Assembly (NCBI GenBank): GCA_902599555.1
Contig: CACKFQ010000007.1
Location: forward strand, 1 to 41,969
DNA length: 41,969 bases
Direction of reading: 5' to 3'
Source of the DNA: an uncultured Candidatus Actinomarina sp.
GTDB lineage: Bacteria > Actinomycetota > Acidimicrobiia > Actinomarinales > Actinomarinaceae
Shown: one piece after another, positions 14,529-23,409 of the stretch
Numbering within the stretch: position 1 is the stretch's first letter
How the letters are laid out: the number at the start of each line of letters is the position of its first letter
Program-made: the position numbers and the translations under genes
Notes under the pieces: generated by a model
Databases searched by the model: none
What the model was told of the DNA's origin: nothing
Seen by the model: the letters and a program-made list of their open reading frames with translations, nothing else

Positions 14529-15245
14529 ATGGAACAATCAATTAGCCTTTCTGCAATAGTTCCTATTTACAATGAGGAACAAAACTTAGAAGAATCCGTA
14601 AATAGATTAATAAAAGAACCTATATTTAATAAAATTGTTCTAGTCGATGATGCTTCAGAAGACTCAAGCTTGGAAATAGCAAAGAATATTGAAAGAAATT
14701 ATTCTAATATTCAACTAATTTCACTTGAAAAGAACCAAGGAAAGGGCAATGCTGTTCATGAAGGGCTTAAATTTGTTGAAACAAGTCATGTAATTGTTCA
14801 TGATGCAGATTTAGAATATTTCCCAAGCGACATTGTAGAAATGTACAAAATAGCAAAGCAAAATACAAATTCATTAGTTTTGGGTTCTAGAACAATTACT
14901 GGTCAAGATAGAGTTAATAGATATAAAATTACATATCTTGGAAACAAATACTTAACCTTGTTATTTTCTGTTTTAAATAAACATAGAGTGAGTGACATAG
15001 CCAGCTGTTACTGGCTACTAAATACAAAAACACTTATGGATATGAATCTTGTTGAAAAAGGGTTTGGAATAGAAGTTGAGGTACTATCGAAATTTATACG
15101 AAATTCAGAAGCAATCATTGAAGTTCCGATTAAATATCATGGACGAACCTATGAAGAGGGAAAGAAAATTAAATTTGCTGATGGAATCAATATAGTTTTA
15201 AAAATCTTTAAATATTCTAAATTACGTTACTATTTTTCAAGATAG
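14529..15245 (+). CDS. DPM1-like GT2 glycosyltransferase (probable polyprenyl-phosphate sugar synthase)
   Basis: A 238-residue GT-A enzyme with LSAIVPIYNEEQNLEESVN at the N-terminus, IVLVDDASEDSS for nucleotide binding, HDADLEYFPSD as the DxD-type metal site, and GSRTITGQDR then a DIASCYWLLN block typical of dolichol/polyprenyl-phosphate mannose or glucose synthases. No C-terminal membrane domain. It probably makes a polyprenyl-phosphate sugar that a GT-C membrane enzyme uses outside the membrane; the neighbouring convergent gene (15230-16633) is such a candidate. It follows the FkbM gene by 8 bp. Confidence 0.85.
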   Translation: MEQSISLSAIVPIYNEEQNLEESVNRLIKEPIFNKIVLVDDASEDSSLEIAKNIERNYSNIQLISLEKNQGKGNAVHEGLKFVETSHVIVHDADLEYFPSDIVEMYKIAKQNTNSLVLGSRTITGQDRVNRYKITYLGNKYLTLLFSVLNKHRVSDIASCYWLLNTKTLMDMNLVEKGFGIEVEVLSKFIRNSEAIIEVPIKYHGRTYEEGKKIKFADGINIVLKIFKYSKLRYYFSR

Positions 15246-16633
15246 TCAAGATTAATTGCTGTTGAAGCCAAATATAAACTAAATAAATTTACCACGTATC
15301 TGTAAGAAGATTGAATTTCAATATTTTTCCAATATGTAATATAAAGAATAAATATAAATAAAAAATTAGAAATGCCTATATAAAAATAGATAAGATTTAA
15401 GTTAATTATTTTTTTGGTTTTATAGATATAAATAAAATTGGATAAAAAATATATTAATACCAAAAGAGTTAGTGGCTTATCAATAAAGAGTTGACCTAAA
15501 ATTAAAATTATGTTGTTTAATTCTAAGTTATTAAAAAAGAGAATATCTTTGATTATATTGGTGTAGTTCAATCCATCCGAATAGGTGACTATTGAAGTAT
15601 TCAAACTTAATATTAATTTTGTGAAATAATCAATCAATAAGGGAATAAATGACAATAAAACTTTTGAATTTTTCCTAACTACAAGAAGGCTTAAAATTAT
15701 TATGATCAAACTAAGCAGTGATATAAATTGCTTTGTTAAAACTAAACACCCTAAAAATAAAAAATATAGACCCTGGTATTTATTATGATTTAATATAAAT
15801 TTTTTAAAGTTTATCATAAATGCAGTAAATAAAAATCCGACAATTCCCTCAAGCATAAGGGAATTTGAAATCAAGTAAAAAAGCCACTGATTGTTAATTA
15901 TCAATAACAAAAATATTCCTATGGTGAGAGTTTTATTTTTTTTGGAAATTTCTAAGTCTATAAATATTAATATTGTTAAAAAAACAACAAGATAAGAATT
16001 TGGTTGAATAAATTCAAACATAGATAAATTGAAATTAATTTTAAATATTAAAGTTTGAATATAGCTTGGAAGCAAACTCTGGTTCTCAATAATATTATTT
16101 GTGAATGCAAAAAAATAACCGTCTTGATAAATACTTTCTGCAATAGGCAACCATTGAACTGTAACATCTGTATTCAATTCCTTAAAGTTATTGTTATACA
16201 GTAAATTAACTAAAAATAAATTATTATAAATCCGTAGAATTGCATAGACAATAGAAAAGAAAAATATATCAATATATTTTTTTTTATAAATAAAAAATGC
16301 AACCCATAAAAGAGTTATTAATACAAAAGATAAGTCTCTATGAGTAGTAATTTGCATAAGTGAAAGTAACATTTCAAATAAAAAGAAACTTATAAAGAAA
16401 TAAGAAATTGATAACGACATTGAGTTTAAATGTAGGACCTCGTTTATATTTCTAGCTATAAAAAAATAGAGAAACGAAGATATCAGAAATGATCCAAGCT
16501 TGTACATGTTTAGTTGATTAAGAATTCCAGATGAAGAGCCCGTTAAATTATTTGTTAAAAAATTTAAAAACAAAATTAAAAATATAAGACCCAATATATT
16601 TTTTTTTGTAAAGTTAGTTAAATTCGTAATCAT
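15230..16633 (-). CDS. Polytopic membrane protein, probable GT-C glycosyltransferase or polymerase
   Basis: A 467-residue protein with about 12 membrane segments and short loops. A loop after the middle helices (roughly residues 135-175) contains ELNTDVTVQWLPIAESIYQ, with a D and E pair of the kind seen in the first extracytoplasmic loop of GT-C enzymes. It is not clearly assignable to a CAZy family by eye. It overlaps the end of the DPM1-like gene by 16 bp tail to tail, consistent with acting on its product. Wzy-type polymerase is the alternative. Confidence 0.6.
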   Translation of the reverse strand: MITNLTNFTKKNILGLIFLILFLNFLTNNLTGSSSGILNQLNMYKLGSFLISSFLYFFIARNINEVLHLNSMSLSISYFFISFFLFEMLLSLMQITTHRDLSFVLITLLWVAFFIYKKKYIDIFFFSIVYAILRIYNNLFLVNLLYNNNFKELNTDVTVQWLPIAESIYQDGYFFAFTNNIIENQSLLPSYIQTLIFKINFNLSMFEFIQPNSYLVVFLTILIFIDLEISKKNKTLTIGIFLLLIINNQWLFYLISNSLMLEGIVGFLFTAFMINFKKFILNHNKYQGLYFLFLGCLVLTKQFISLLSLIIIILSLLVVRKNSKVLLSFIPLLIDYFTKLILSLNTSIVTYSDGLNYTNIIKDILFFNNLELNNIILILGQLFIDKPLTLLVLIYFLSNFIYIYKTKKIINLNLIYFYIGISNFLFIFILYITYWKNIEIQSSYRYVVNLFSLYLASTAINLDYLEK

Positions 16634-16748
16634 ATTTTATTTTTAAATTATTCTCCTTCATATTGTATAAAGCATTTGTCCAAATTATTAGGTTATATTT
16701 TTTAAAAGTATTTGAAAGTTATGAGGTTTAAGGGTTTACTTATTATTG

Positions 16749-17381
16749 ATGTTTAAAAATCTTATTAAAAATTACTTACTTAAAATTCTAAATTTAAAAA
16801 TAAATCTAAATGATTTAAATCAATTTCTTGTTTGGCAAAATAATTATAAATTTGAAGAGCCTTTTCCACAATTTGTCAAAGAGAAGGTTTTTAATAAATA
16901 TAATCTAGAAAATTCAATTTGGATTGAAACAGGAACATACCTTGGCACCAGTACGACTTACTTCTCAAAGATTTCAAAGCATGTTCATACTATTGAGCCT
17001 AGTAAAAAATACTTTAACATATCAAAAGAAAACCTAAAGAATATAGAAAATGTAAGCATTTATAACGGTGCATCAGAAGAAATACTTCCAGACATTCTCA
17101 ATTTAATTAATGATAAGGAAAATGTTTGTTTTTGGCTTGATGGTCATTTTTCAGGCGGAGATACATTTAAAGGTTCTGTAGATACGCCAATATTGCTTGA
17201 GCTCAAAACAATTGCTAATTCAATTAAAAAATTTAATAATATAACAATATTAATTGATGATTTTAGGCTGTTTTCAGAAGGAGGCAACGAAGAATACCCC
17301 AGCAAGGAACAAATAATTTCATGGGTAAATGCAAATAATCTACATTGGACAATTACTCGTGATATTTTTGTTATTTATTAA
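16749..17381 (+). CDS. SAM-dependent methyltransferase-like protein
   Basis: A 210-residue protein (ATG at 16749 chosen over the TTG one codon earlier). IWIETGTYLGTSTTYFSK (about 57-74) looks like a Rossmann motif I with E in place of the usual D, followed by VHTIEPSKKYF as the acidic strand-2 loop, then CFWLDGHFSGGDTFKGSVDTP and TILIDDFRLF. The WLDGHFSGG...TP wording recurs in a family of small methyltransferase-like proteins of polysaccharide clusters. Target unknown; possibly a sugar O-methyltransferase. Its stop overlaps the next convergent gene by 11 bp. Confidence 0.7.
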   Translation: MFKNLIKNYLLKILNLKINLNDLNQFLVWQNNYKFEEPFPQFVKEKVFNKYNLENSIWIETGTYLGTSTTYFSKISKHVHTIEPSKKYFNISKENLKNIENVSIYNGASEEILPDILNLINDKENVCFWLDGHFSGGDTFKGSVDTPILLELKTIANSIKKFNNITILIDDFRLFSEGGNEEYPSKEQIISWVNANNLHWTITRDIFVIY

Positions 17382-18267
17382 TTTTTATTGGATACAACCT
17401 TAAAGATAATAAATCAAGCAACTTTGTTGGGAAAATAAAAAATAAATATTTGAAAATTCTTTTTTGTATTCTATTTTTTGATTTATATATTGAAAAAAAG
17501 GATTTCAAAAATTCATATTTGTAAAAAATTTTAATTTTGAAATTTAATTCTTTTATGTTGTAAAAATGATTTACTAATATTCTGCCTTCTTTTATTGAGT
17601 AACTCAGTTTATTTTCTTTTGTCCATAAGTTTTTTTTTGAAAGAAACGCATTTGTATTGTTATATGCCTTGATAAGTGCATAAAAAAATAAATCATTGTT
17701 TTTATAAAGAGCATTTTTTTTAACGATAGATCTAGATTTATTATCATGTGGAATTTTGTCGATATATCCGAATGTATCTAAGTATTTATTATTTTTAAGT
17801 TTATTTTTAGCTCTCAAGATTAAATCATGGTCAGACCAACCCCACTCCCACATGTATTCATTAAAACCATTTATCTTATCCAGTAATTCCTTTTTAATTA
17901 AAAAATTACCAGGATCATTTGGTGTATCGTTTAAAACTATAAGATCATATTTTTCGAAATCAAGATTATTAAACTTTTCGTAGTTAATAATTACATCAGC
18001 ATCTAGTTTTAAAACATACTCAGTTTCAACAAGATGAAATCCAGTATTATATGCTCTTGTAAGCCACCATCGATTTTCATTTTTTACATTATAAATTACT
18101 CTATCTTTGTTTTCGTTACTATTTAAAACTAGTGAAGTATCTGAATTCCAATCAATAATTAAATGCTTATAAAATCCATTTATTTTATTGCAGTTATACA
18201 TTGTTTGTTTAAGTTGATCATGCCTATCTTTTGTGCAAGTAAGTACAGTTATATTATTAGTTCTCAA
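17371..18267 (-). CDS. GT2/GT7-like family glycosyltransferase (galactosyltransferase-like)
   Basis: A 298-residue GT-A enzyme. The N-terminus reads ITVLTCTKDRHDQLKQTM, the metal-binding site is LKLDADVII (about 87-95), and the C-terminal acceptor region is DPGNFLIKKELLDKINGFN then WEWGWSDHDLILRA, resembling the GT7 C-terminal GWGxEDxDL signature of beta-galactosyl/N-acetylgalactosaminyltransferases. The last 60 residues are basic and hydrophobic, suggesting membrane association. It overlaps the upstream fucosyltransferase gene by 11 bp, so the two form one operon. Confidence 0.78.
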   Translation of the reverse strand: MRTNNITVLTCTKDRHDQLKQTMYNCNKINGFYKHLIIDWNSDTSLVLNSNENKDRVIYNVKNENRWWLTRAYNTGFHLVETEYVLKLDADVIINYEKFNNLDFEKYDLIVLNDTPNDPGNFLIKKELLDKINGFNEYMWEWGWSDHDLILRAKNKLKNNKYLDTFGYIDKIPHDNKSRSIVKKNALYKNNDLFFYALIKAYNNTNAFLSKKNLWTKENKLSYSIKEGRILVNHFYNIKELNFKIKIFYKYEFLKSFFSIYKSKNRIQKRIFKYLFFIFPTKLLDLLSLRLYPIKINK

Positions 18268-19111
18268 TTTTTATCCAATTCTTAGGCAGTAAATCTTTTG
18301 TGTTATATTTAGAATATTTTTCACTATTTTTAAACCAGTATTTTGGTGCTACAACTTGTTTTTGTGACGATAACCAAGCACCCCACCAACTAAATGAGCT
18401 ATTTGCAATTATATGTTTTTCACACATTGTCATTAACGACAAGTCAATAGATTCACTTGAGTTTGTAAAATCATCTGCAAAGATAAAATTTTTCTGTTTA
18501 AATAAATTTTGTTGCTTACACCAAGTTAAATCATCGGTAAATACTAATACTTTAGAATTGTTACCAAAATACTCAAGACTTTTTTTATAGTAGCTCAGTT
18601 CCAGTGGATGGTGGTTAGGGTTAGTTAAATAATCACCTCTTCTCACGTGCAGGGATATTGGATTATCTAACTTTTTGTAAATATTTCTTGTTTTAGATGA
18701 AATGCTATTTTTAAATTCAAAATCACCAAGAATTTCTTGTCTTATATGCACAAAATATTTCTCAGTTTGAAAAAATCCCCAAATATCAAAGTTTTTTTCT
18801 TTTGAATTAAATAAGGTTTCGTCAAATTCAAATCCTTTTTCTTTTATAAAATTGTCAGTTTTCTGATATCCCATATTTTTTAAGGAGTATAATTTAAAAT
18901 ATTTAAATAAAAGATGATTATGGTTACTTCTGTGATCTATAATTTTTAATTTATTCAATATCTTTAATAGAGGTTTGTATTCTAATAATTTATATGAATT
19001 AGGAATCATAAATTCTTGCTCTAAGTTACTTGCTATACCTTTTAGAGCAGCATATTTAAACATTTGGTTTGCCAATTGTCCTGGAGACGCTAAATAGTTG
19101 TAACTTATCAT
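18257..19111 (-). CDS. GT11 alpha-1,2-fucosyltransferase-like enzyme
   Basis: Transfers fucose from GDP-L-fucose to a sugar hydroxyl. The 284-residue protein carries the GT11 set: PGQLANQMFKYAALKGIA at 9-26, the donor-binding HVRRGDYLTN (about 155-164), VFTDDLTWCKQQ, FADDFTNSSESIDLSLM, and the SSFSWWGAWLSS motif near 238-249. All parts expected of a catalytic enzyme are present. The GDP-fucose it needs would come from gmd and fcl at the far right of the same island. First gene of a minus-strand pair with the galactosyltransferase-like gene. Confidence 0.9.
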   Translation of the reverse strand: MISYNYLASPGQLANQMFKYAALKGIASNLEQEFMIPNSYKLLEYKPLLKILNKLKIIDHRSNHNHLLFKYFKLYSLKNMGYQKTDNFIKEKGFEFDETLFNSKEKNFDIWGFFQTEKYFVHIRQEILGDFEFKNSISSKTRNIYKKLDNPISLHVRRGDYLTNPNHHPLELSYYKKSLEYFGNNSKVLVFTDDLTWCKQQNLFKQKNFIFADDFTNSSESIDLSLMTMCEKHIIANSSFSWWGAWLSSQKQVVAPKYWFKNSEKYSKYNTKDLLPKNWIKIEN

Positions 19112-19146
19112 GTATTTAATATTTTATTAAATATAATTATTTTTAA

Positions 19147-19728
19147 GTGATAAAAAAAATTATCTCCAAAATTTTGCAATATCGTCATTTATTTTTAATA
19201 TTTACTTTTTTTGATTATATTAAAGATGAAAAATTTGTAATCGTTCGGTTAAACTTGAACTTTCCAAATGTCCCCATGGGTTCTGACTTTGATATTTTCA
19301 TATATGATATTCCTAATTTTGAAAATCATTTGAATAATTTTTTAAAAAATAAAAAAAACTACTCCATTAGAAAAATATTAATTAACTCAAACAGTATTCA
19401 ATTTGATTTATCATATAAATTAAAGTTCATTTATAAGTTTGATTTATATGATGTAAATTACAATTCTGATATTTTTAACGATAAGCTTATATCTGACACT
19501 ATAGACTCAAAAAAAGAAAAGAAATTTTATTTGTTTAAGAAGTTTTCATTAAATGTTCCAGGATTTATATATAATCATTTAACAAGGGCAATGGAATACT
19601 ATAAAAATCCACATAAAACACATCATTTAAATGAATTAAGAAAACTAGATAGTATTCAATCTCAACGTTTAGATTTAGAAATTAAGAAATATTCGCAACT
19701 AAATTTAGGTAAAATAATAAATATTTAA
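19147..19728 (+). CDS. Uncharacterised protein with nucleotidyltransferase-like GSDFD motif
   Basis: A 193-residue protein starting at a GTG. PMGSDFDIFIYD at about 43-54 resembles the GSxxD core of minimal nucleotidyltransferases, but the rest (rich in Lys, Phe, Tyr, Asn) matches nothing I recognise. The ending includes LTRAMEYYKNPHKTHHLNELRKL. It is followed 19 bp later by the membrane-propeller gene on the same strand. The GSD motif alone does not prove activity; it may be a degenerate or novel sugar-cluster protein. Confidence 0.5.
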   Translation: MIKKIISKILQYRHLFLIFTFFDYIKDEKFVIVRLNLNFPNVPMGSDFDIFIYDIPNFENHLNNFLKNKKNYSIRKILINSNSIQFDLSYKLKFIYKFDLYDVNYNSDIFNDKLISDTIDSKKEKKFYLFKKFSLNVPGFIYNHLTRAMEYYKNPHKTHHLNELRKLDSIQSQRLDLEIKKYSQLNLGKIINI

Positions 19729-19747
19729 ATTTTTAAAGGAGTTTTTT

Positions 19748-21514
19748 TTGTTTGAATACTTAATTCTGTTTTTTTCTAACTTAATATACTCAACATTATT
19801 ATTTAGATCATTAGAATCAAACAATTCTGAAGTTGTTTTGAATGGTTTAAACAATATAAAACAAGATTTTGAAAGAATAAACTTTCCACTTGTAATAAAT
19901 ATAAACATCGTTTTTGTTTGTTTAATAATTAGTTCTATAATTTCTCTTTTTACTATCTCTATCGTCTATAAAAAAATTAATACATCAAATGTTTTATCTG
20001 TTACAAACAACATGGTTACTTTGTTTCTTTTAAATTTAGGCACAACTCTTTCAACTCTTTACTTTTTCCGAGTTTCTGATCTATCTAGAGGAATTTTGTT
20101 GATAAGCTTTATTGTTTACCCTCTAATTTTTATTATTTATATTTTGTTGTTAAAAAATATTTTTAACAGAAATATTTTTTCAAAATGGTACATTAAACTT
20201 GTCTCTCTATCGATATTTGCAATAATTGTTGCAGGAATTGCTTTTCAAAACAATCTTAATAATTTGAGCACCACAAGTGTAAAGACAGCTGAACAAGTGA
20301 ATGAAAATTTTTCATCTGGTTTTAATTTTGTTGGGGAAAATTTGTGTCACGAATGGTCTGGAAGTGCAAACTTTACCAAATGCATAACTGGTGCAACATC
20401 AGAGGTTATTTCAGGATATGATACAGGATTAAATAATTTAGTGAGCTATGAAGACAATCTTTATGTACTAAAGTCAGATGGATTAATTTTTCAACTCAAG
20501 GCAAACTATGAGCAGGTATTATTTTTAGATATAAGTGAAAAACTTTCAAGTGACGATAGTGGTAAAAAAGTAAATCTTTTTTCTTTTGCTTTTCATCCTA
20601 GTAGTGAATATTTTTTGGTTAGCTACGCTGATGTGTTTAATAGCTTGATTATAGAAAAATACTATTTAGGTTTAGATGGAAAACCAATATTGGATAATTC
20701 AGAAGTATTGTTAACCGTACCTAATTCTTCTGGCCACTATTCGGGCAATATTATTTGGTCAAAATATTTTGAAGATTTTTTAATTTCTATAGGAGACATG
20801 CAAAGCTTTACAAATTCTGTGATTAGCTCTGAACCACTTGATACAACATCAATAAGAGGAAAAATTATATTTTTAAATAAACTCATAAGCAAACCAGATT
20901 TAATTAGTCATACAGACATTTATAAACCAAGAAAAGATTTATTGGCTTATGGTTTGAGGAATCCCTGGAAAACAATTGAATACAAAAATTATTTAATTGT
21001 TCCTGATGTAGGTAATGTAAGCCAAGAAGAGTTGAATGTAGTTAATTTAGATAACTATTTTAAGAATGAAAATAAACCCTACTTGTTTGGTTGGCCTTTA
21101 TTCGAAGGAGTGCTTGACAGTATTGAAAGTAATATAAACACTAATAACCCCAGCGTATTGTTTTGGGACAAGGGATCTCCTAACTACGTTAAAACATACA
21201 TTAATGAAAATTCTATTAAACCAGTAGTATATTACAACCATCAAGCGCCAACTACATTTAGGGCTGCAATTATTGGAGGTGATGTTAACGAAGATGTGGA
21301 GAGTCAATACTTTGAATATTATTTTTTTGCTGACTATTTAAGTAAAGAAGTTTTTAGCTTTGATCTATCCAACGAGAACTTGTATTCAATTCCTCTACCT
21401 CAGGACTTTGATGGTTATATAACATCAGTTTTAATTAACCCATTTAAAAAAGACAGTTTATTGGTTTCAACAACAAGTGGCTTGATGATAGAAATAGTTT
21501 TGCCAGTTAAGTAA
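19748..21514 (+). CDS. Fusion of a priming-transferase-type membrane domain with a sugar/sorbosone dehydrogenase-like beta-propeller
   Basis: A 588-residue protein with a TTG start preceded by AAAGGAG. Membrane segments lie near 3-19, 50-73, 88-108, 115-136 and 150-166. The third and fourth hold FFRVSDLSRGILL, closely matching FRFANVSRG in the same place in the priming transferase at 10572. The extracytoplasmic part (about 190-588) resembles PQQ-type glucose/sorbosone dehydrogenases: SIRGKIIFLN, LAYGLRNPWKTIEY near 398-411 and VPDVGNVSQEELNVV near 417-431, plus C198/C209 which could form a disulfide. Sugar binding or oxidation outside the membrane is inferred; PQQ use cannot be judged by eye. 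Confidence 0.75.
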   Translation: MFEYLILFFSNLIYSTLLFRSLESNNSEVVLNGLNNIKQDFERINFPLVININIVFVCLIISSIISLFTISIVYKKINTSNVLSVTNNMVTLFLLNLGTTLSTLYFFRVSDLSRGILLISFIVYPLIFIIYILLLKNIFNRNIFSKWYIKLVSLSIFAIIVAGIAFQNNLNNLSTTSVKTAEQVNENFSSGFNFVGENLCHEWSGSANFTKCITGATSEVISGYDTGLNNLVSYEDNLYVLKSDGLIFQLKANYEQVLFLDISEKLSSDDSGKKVNLFSFAFHPSSEYFLVSYADVFNSLIIEKYYLGLDGKPILDNSEVLLTVPNSSGHYSGNIIWSKYFEDFLISIGDMQSFTNSVISSEPLDTTSIRGKIIFLNKLISKPDLISHTDIYKPRKDLLAYGLRNPWKTIEYKNYLIVPDVGNVSQEELNVVNLDNYFKNENKPYLFGWPLFEGVLDSIESNINTNNPSVLFWDKGSPNYVKTYINENSIKPVVYYNHQAPTTFRAAIIGGDVNEDVESQYFEYYFFADYLSKEVFSFDLSNENLYSIPLPQDFDGYITSVLINPFKKDSLLVSTTSGLMIEIVLPVK

Positions 21515-21526
21515 AAATTTTTAAAA

Positions 21527-22252
21527 TTAATAATTTGAACTTAACTTATAATTTTTAAATATTCTAAATATACCAATTATCATTTTTAAAGAATCTTTAA
21601 AAATACTTACTGTTGATCTGTCTTGATGAGTATATTTAACTGGTATTTCTAATATTTCTAATTTTTTTAATTTTGCCAATAGTATTAACTCCACATCAAA
21701 AACAAATCCATCTTCTTTATGCCTGTTTTCGCCAAATGAATCTACCATAAAGGCTTTGAATCCACACTGTGTGTCTTTGACACTTATATTAAACAGACTT
21801 CTTACTAACAGTGTGAATACAGCCCCAGTTATTTTTCTTCTTATGGGCGAGTTTAAGTTCAAAGAATTTTTTATTTTCCTTGAACCTATAACTAAATCAG
21901 CTTTTAATTTATTATTTTCTACAAATTTATCAAATTCTTGTATTGCAACAGAAAAATCAGCATCAGAAAATAAGATATTATTATATTTTGCTTCTTGAAC
22001 ACCTTTATTAATTGCAAAACCTTTTCCCTTTTTTTCATAAACCAAGTGTTTTGTATATATATTATTTTCTATAAGTTTATTGATTGAGTTTATATCCGAC
22101 TCACTCGATCCATTTGATATGATTATTATTTCATAGTTTTTTACTTTGGAAATTAAATAATTTTCAATACTATGAAAATTATTTATAAGATTTAACGAAT
22201 CATCTTTGCTTGGCACTAACAGCGTTAAGTTTTCAATAATATATTCATTCAT
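21527..22252 (-). CDS. DPM1-like GT2 glycosyltransferase (second copy)
   Basis: A 241-residue polyprenyl-phosphate sugar synthase type enzyme: LTLLVPSKDDSLNLINNFH, a nucleotide-binding ISNGSSESD, metal site FSDADFSV (about 95-102), GSRKIKNS, and SVKDTQCGFKAFM, then DVELILLAKLKKLEILEIP and TYTHQDRSTV-like end as in bactoprenol glucosyl- or mannosyltransferases. It differs clearly from the copy at 14529, so the island may make two lipid-linked donors. It lies 12 bp from the end of the propeller fusion gene and is a single-gene unit. Confidence 0.85.
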   Translation of the reverse strand: MNEYIIENLTLLVPSKDDSLNLINNFHSIENYLISKVKNYEIIIISNGSSESDINSINKLIENNIYTKHLVYEKKGKGFAINKGVQEAKYNNILFSDADFSVAIQEFDKFVENNKLKADLVIGSRKIKNSLNLNSPIRRKITGAVFTLLVRSLFNISVKDTQCGFKAFMVDSFGENRHKEDGFVFDVELILLAKLKKLEILEIPVKYTHQDRSTVSIFKDSLKMIIGIFRIFKNYKLSSNY

Positions 22253-22361
22253 TTGATAAATAATTAATTTAAAAATTCCATAAATTAATTCTAAACTTTA
22301 TATTAAAAAAATATGCCTACATACAGTTTACTTTATTTATACATCCAATTTCCTAGTCTGT

Positions 22362-22367
22362 TAAGAT
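22362..22367 (+). promoter_or_regulatory. -10 hexamer TAAGAT for the 4,6-dehydratase gene
   Basis: TAAGAT, 7 nt, then the ATG at 22375; leaderless geometry inside the island. Confidence 0.4.
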
Positions 22368-22374
22368 ACTAAAC

Positions 22375-23409
22375 ATGTCGGATAAAGTTCTTGTCACTGG
22401 TGGTGCTGGATTTATTGGCCATATTTTAGTTAAATATATTCTCGATAATACTGATTGGGAAATAGTCAGTATTGATAGGTTAGATTATTCAGGAAACTTA
22501 AATCGTTTTAGTCATATGCTAAAAGATTATGATGAGGTTACGAAAAAAAGAGTCAAGATTATATACCACGATCTTAAATCTGAAGTTAATAATTTGCTTG
22601 AAAGTCAGATAAGAGATGTAAAGCACATATTCCACCTAGCAGCTTCCTCCCATGTTGACAGGTCAATTACAGAGCCAATGACATTTGTTTATGACAATGT
22701 TGTAGCTACTGGAAACTTACTAAATTATTCAAGAAACCTAGACAATCTCGAAACGTTAGTATATTTCAGCACCGATGAGGTTTTTGGCCCTGCTCCCGAA
22801 GGTGTAAGTTTTAAAGAGTGGGATAGATATAATTCTACCAATCCATATAGTGCATCAAAAGCTGGCGGTGAAGAATTAGCAGTGGCTTTTGAAAATACAT
22901 ACAAGCTTCCAATTATCATTACTCATACTATGAACGTGTTTGGTGAAAGACAGCATCCCGAAAAGTATATTCCAAACACACTATGGAAACTGAGAAATGG
23001 AGAAAAAATTTTAATCCATTCAGATAGTACTAAAACAAAACCAGGAAGTAGGCACTATATTTATTCAGAAGATGTTGCGAGTGCTGTATTATATATCGTT
23101 AATAATAAAGATAAATTAGCCAAAAGCTCACTTGACCAATATGGTGCCCGATGTAAGAAAGTAAATATCCCGGGCACTAAAGAGTTAGACAACCTTCAGG
23201 TTGCAGAGTTAATTTCGGAATACTCTGGCTTAAGTTTAAATTATGAACTTGTTGATTTTCATTCTACACGACCAGGTCACGATTTAAGATATGCTTTGGA
23301 TGATTCTTTTATTAAGTCAATAGGCTGGGAACCAAATTATTCTGTTGATGAGTCTTTTGAAAAAATGGTTAGATGGTTCCTAGATAATCCAGAATGGTTA
23401 GATTTTTAA
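22375..23409 (+). CDS. NDP-hexose 4,6-dehydratase-like extended SDR (RmlB-like)
   Basis: A 344-residue NAD-dependent enzyme expected to convert an NDP-hexose to the 4-keto-6-deoxy sugar. Motifs in order: GGAGFIG (about 9-15), HLAASSHVDRSI like RmlB, the catalytic STDEVFG triad segment near 131-137, YSASK (about 160-164) and ITHTMNVFGERQHPEK. The C-terminal half has SRHYIYSEDVASAVLYIV and RPGHDLRYALDD typical of dTDP-glucose dehydratases. Whether the nucleotide is dTDP, UDP or CDP is open. Its stop abuts that of the convergent DegT aminotransferase gene, a pairing that suggests amino-sugar synthesis. Confidence 0.85.
   Translation: MSDKVLVTGGAGFIGHILVKYILDNTDWEIVSIDRLDYSGNLNRFSHMLKDYDEVTKKRVKIIYHDLKSEVNNLLESQIRDVKHIFHLAASSHVDRSITEPMTFVYDNVVATGNLLNYSRNLDNLETLVYFSTDEVFGPAPEGVSFKEWDRYNSTNPYSASKAGGEELAVAFENTYKLPIIITHTMNVFGERQHPEKYIPNTLWKLRNGEKILIHSDSTKTKPGSRHYIYSEDVASAVLYIVNNKDKLAKSSLDQYGARCKKVNIPGTKELDNLQVAELISEYSGLSLNYELVDFHSTRPGHDLRYALDDSFIKSIGWEPNYSVDESFEKMVRWFLDNPEWLDF

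Noticed and set aside
20725..20745. TCTGGCCAC as a possible fourth att copy in the island
   Set aside because: Only nine bases match, inside an intact coding sequence; expected by chance.
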